Assembly: GCA_034520365.1 (NCBI GenBank) | Contig: JAXHNP010000002.1 | Coordinates: 310,001-374,000, forward strand | Direction: 5' to 3' | DNA: 64,000 nt | DNA from: Desulfobacterales bacterium | GTDB taxonomy: Bacteria; Desulfobacterota; Desulfobacteria; Desulfobacterales; Desulfosalsimonadaceae | Part shown: in pieces, positions 62,675 through 64,000 of the stretch | Layout: the number at the start of each line of letters is the position of its first letter | Numbering within the stretch: the stretch's first letter is position 1 | Position numbers and translations under genes: made by a program | The notes under the pieces: generated by a model | Database searches by the model: none | The model's input: only the letters and a program-made list of their open reading frames with translations | What the model was told of the DNA's origin: nothing

Positions 62675-64000
62675 AATACTGTACCTGGTAGGTCAGAACT
62701 TCCAGATCCCCCTTTTTCCATTTGTCCCCCGGCAATCCGGCTTTGAGACATAGATGGGACAAAAACGATTCTTTGTCCGGAAGCTGCTCCCAGACCTGCG
62801 GAAGAAATGTTGAGCTGTGCATGCCCTTTTTAATAATTACCCCGTCCACCTGCGGCCGAATCTTGGCCAGAAGGTCATCCGCATCCTCGTATGAGAGAGG
62901 CTGCGGTTCGGTCAGGAGGCTTACCTCAATTTCGATCTGATCAAGCTCCTCCCTGGAAAGCGCCGGGAACCGGGGATCACTGAATGCGGCATTAAGCGCG
63001 TTATCCTTAACCCCTTCTGCGAGCGGTTTATCCGGCAGCAGGTTGCCGATGCATCCGCGAAGCTGGTTGTTTTTGGTCAGAGTGACGAATGTGCCCCGCT
63101 TTGATTGGAAAACCCCATCAGACATACGGGATTCAACATCTGCTGCCGCATCCGGCTTAACACCGAGCCGGCCGGCAATGCTCTGCCGCGCCAGCCGGAC
63201 CAGCTGCTGCCCTTTTTCTTCGCTCATTTCATTTGACTGTGTCATGGCATCCTCTCCGTAAAAGGCGATGGCAGCATAGCCGACAACCTGCTGGCGGGGG
63301 CCTGCCGTATCTCCGCTGTTCTCATGAAAAAGCAGCACAGGCTCCCAGTTATGCTGTTTGGACAGATTGATCAAAACCTGAAGCCCGGCCAACCCGCACG
63401 CCCGGTTACTGCCATCTGCCAAATTCTTGTCATTTAGATTTAATATCCGGTTTATGGTCTGTTGATCGCGTTTATTGGCTTTTTCATATGAAAGATAATG
63501 CGAAAGATCCGTGCTGACAACCAGCAGGGTGGTATGATCATAGATGCTGTCAATGGCTCCTGCATATTGCTCAGTATCCCCCGGGCCCATGACAATCGGC
63601 ACCATCCGGAAATCCCGCAGCTTTGCCTGGAGAAACGGGAGAATGACCTCTATGCTGTGCTCTTTTTGATCCGATGCCGGAACATGCCGAAAGCAGTCAA
63701 ACCGGCGCCGCAATTGATCGGCATCCGGATGCAGATCGATTCGCCCCAGCGGGGTTTCATATGAATCCGCGTTGCTGATGGCGCAATTTCGAAACCCCAC
63801 GCGATGGTCGGGCCCAAGAACAATAACTTTTGAGAAGTCCGTGCCATCCAAAACCCTTGCTGCATGGGCCGCCGTGCGGCCCGAATAGATATATCCGGCA
63901 TGGGGCATCACCAGCGCCCGTAAATTTTTATCCGGCGACACCTGCATATTCGTTTTTTCGGCTTCTTTCAGGAATTCTTGTATTTGCCGATCCAGCTGTT
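62658..64000 (-). CDS. AmrB (MEMO1) - AmrA (AMMECR1) fusion protein, 5' end beyond window
   Basis: The frame is open to the right edge, so 447 residues are seen and the true start is outside. The first part (about 270 residues) is a MEMO/AmrB domain (PHAGYIYSG, VLGPDH, STDLSHY), a fold related to extradiol dioxygenases. The second (about 180 residues) is AMMECR1/AmrA (LRGCIGNLLPD, SDPRFPAL). With AmrS nearby all three AmmeMemoRadiSam parts are present. An internal Met at 63947 is not the start: AEKTN precedes it without a stop. It overlaps the next gene by 17 bp. Confidence 0.92.
   Translation of the reverse strand, partial: QLDRQIQEFLKEAEKTNMQVSPDKNLRALVMPHAGYIYSGRTAAHAARVLDGTDFSKVIVLGPDHRVGFRNCAISNADSYETPLGRIDLHPDADQLRRRFDCFRHVPASDQKEHSIEVILPFLQAKLRDFRMVPIVMGPGDTEQYAGAIDSIYDHTTLLVVSTDLSHYLSYEKANKRDQQTINRILNLNDKNLADGSNRACGLAGLQVLINLSKQHNWEPVLLFHENSGDTAGPRQQVVGYAAIAFYGEDAMTQSNEMSEEKGQQLVRLARQSIAGRLGVKPDAAADVESRMSDGVFQSKRGTFVTLTKNNQLRGCIGNLLPDKPLAEGVKDNALNAAFSDPRFPALSREELDQIEIEVSLLTEPQPLSYEDADDLLAKIRPQVDGVIIKKGMHSSTFLPQVWEQLPDKESFLSHLCLKAGLPGDKWKKGDLEVLTYQVQYFEEHK

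Overview
The window looks like chromosomal DNA of a strictly anaerobic, Gram-negative, sulfate-reducing-type bacterium of the Desulfobacterota (Desulfobacterales-like). This is inferred from gene content only: a complete methylmalonyl-CoA branch joined to succinyl-CoA synthetase and a Wolinella/Bacillus-type succinate:quinone oxidoreductase; the DUF39 plus NIL-ferredoxin pair used by anaerobes to make homocysteine from sulfide; an EF-G of the spirochaete/planctomycete/delta (mitochondrial EFG1-like) type; Kdo/LPS-export genes beside rpoN; and many radical-SAM and ferredoxin proteins. No rRNA, prophage, transposase or CRISPR array was seen. There is one tRNA gene.

Layout. 1-5.4 kb: acyl-CoA metabolism. 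An HMG-CoA-synthase-like protein (cut by the left edge) and a hydratase-2/SDR/SCP-2 multifunctional enzyme diverge from a CaiB/AMACR-like enzyme followed by a TetR regulator; a near-perfect palindrome lies between them. A LiuR-like MerR gene follows. 5.4-8.2 kb: tRNA thiolation and methylthiolation (NIL-ferredoxin, mnmA, mtaB). 8.4-14.1 kb: a CsgG-like/OMP protein, a P-loop protein downstream of an EF-G gene, an anchored hypothetical protein and a bacterial cereblon-type (CULT) protein. 14.3-17.5 kb: asnB, a glutamate-cysteine ligase-family gene and a glutaredoxin. 17.7-27.7 kb (minus strand): a long run kdsA-kdsC-lptC-lptA-lptB-rpoN-hpf-ptsN-rapZ-EIIA(Man)-rimI-gap-tpiA-secG-tRNA-Leu(GAG), joining envelope synthesis, sigma-54, PTS-type regulation and glycolysis.

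27.8-41.2 kb (mostly plus): an M23 peptidase, the DUF39 homocysteine protein, lepB, pyrB, pyrC, a PilR-like sigma-54 activator, an ABC-F ATPase, a convergent GNAT/nitrilase fusion, a mobile-looking inverted-repeat element, and a GAF-PilB/GspE ATPase. 41.2-55.1 kb: the central-carbon block TetR-mce-mutase-meaB-transcarboxylase 12S-small subunit-transcarboxylase 5S/biotin-sucC-sucD-sdhC-sdhA-sdhB. These enzymes interconvert propionyl-CoA, methylmalonyl-CoA, succinyl-CoA, succinate and fumarate, with carboxyl transfer to or from pyruvate/oxaloacetate. Two matching 6-3-6 palindromes flank the TetR gene.

55.3-64 kb: a small membrane protein, a five-repeat S1 protein, arfB and a radical-SAM/winged-helix protein. 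A tightly overlapping minus-strand operon ends the window: an AmrB-AmrA fusion (cut by the right edge), a polytopic spermidine-synthase-like protein, a Tat-signal-bearing AmrS radical-SAM enzyme and a 3D-domain lipoprotein. This AmmeMemoRadiSam operon and the CULT protein are the best candidates for poorly described biology here.
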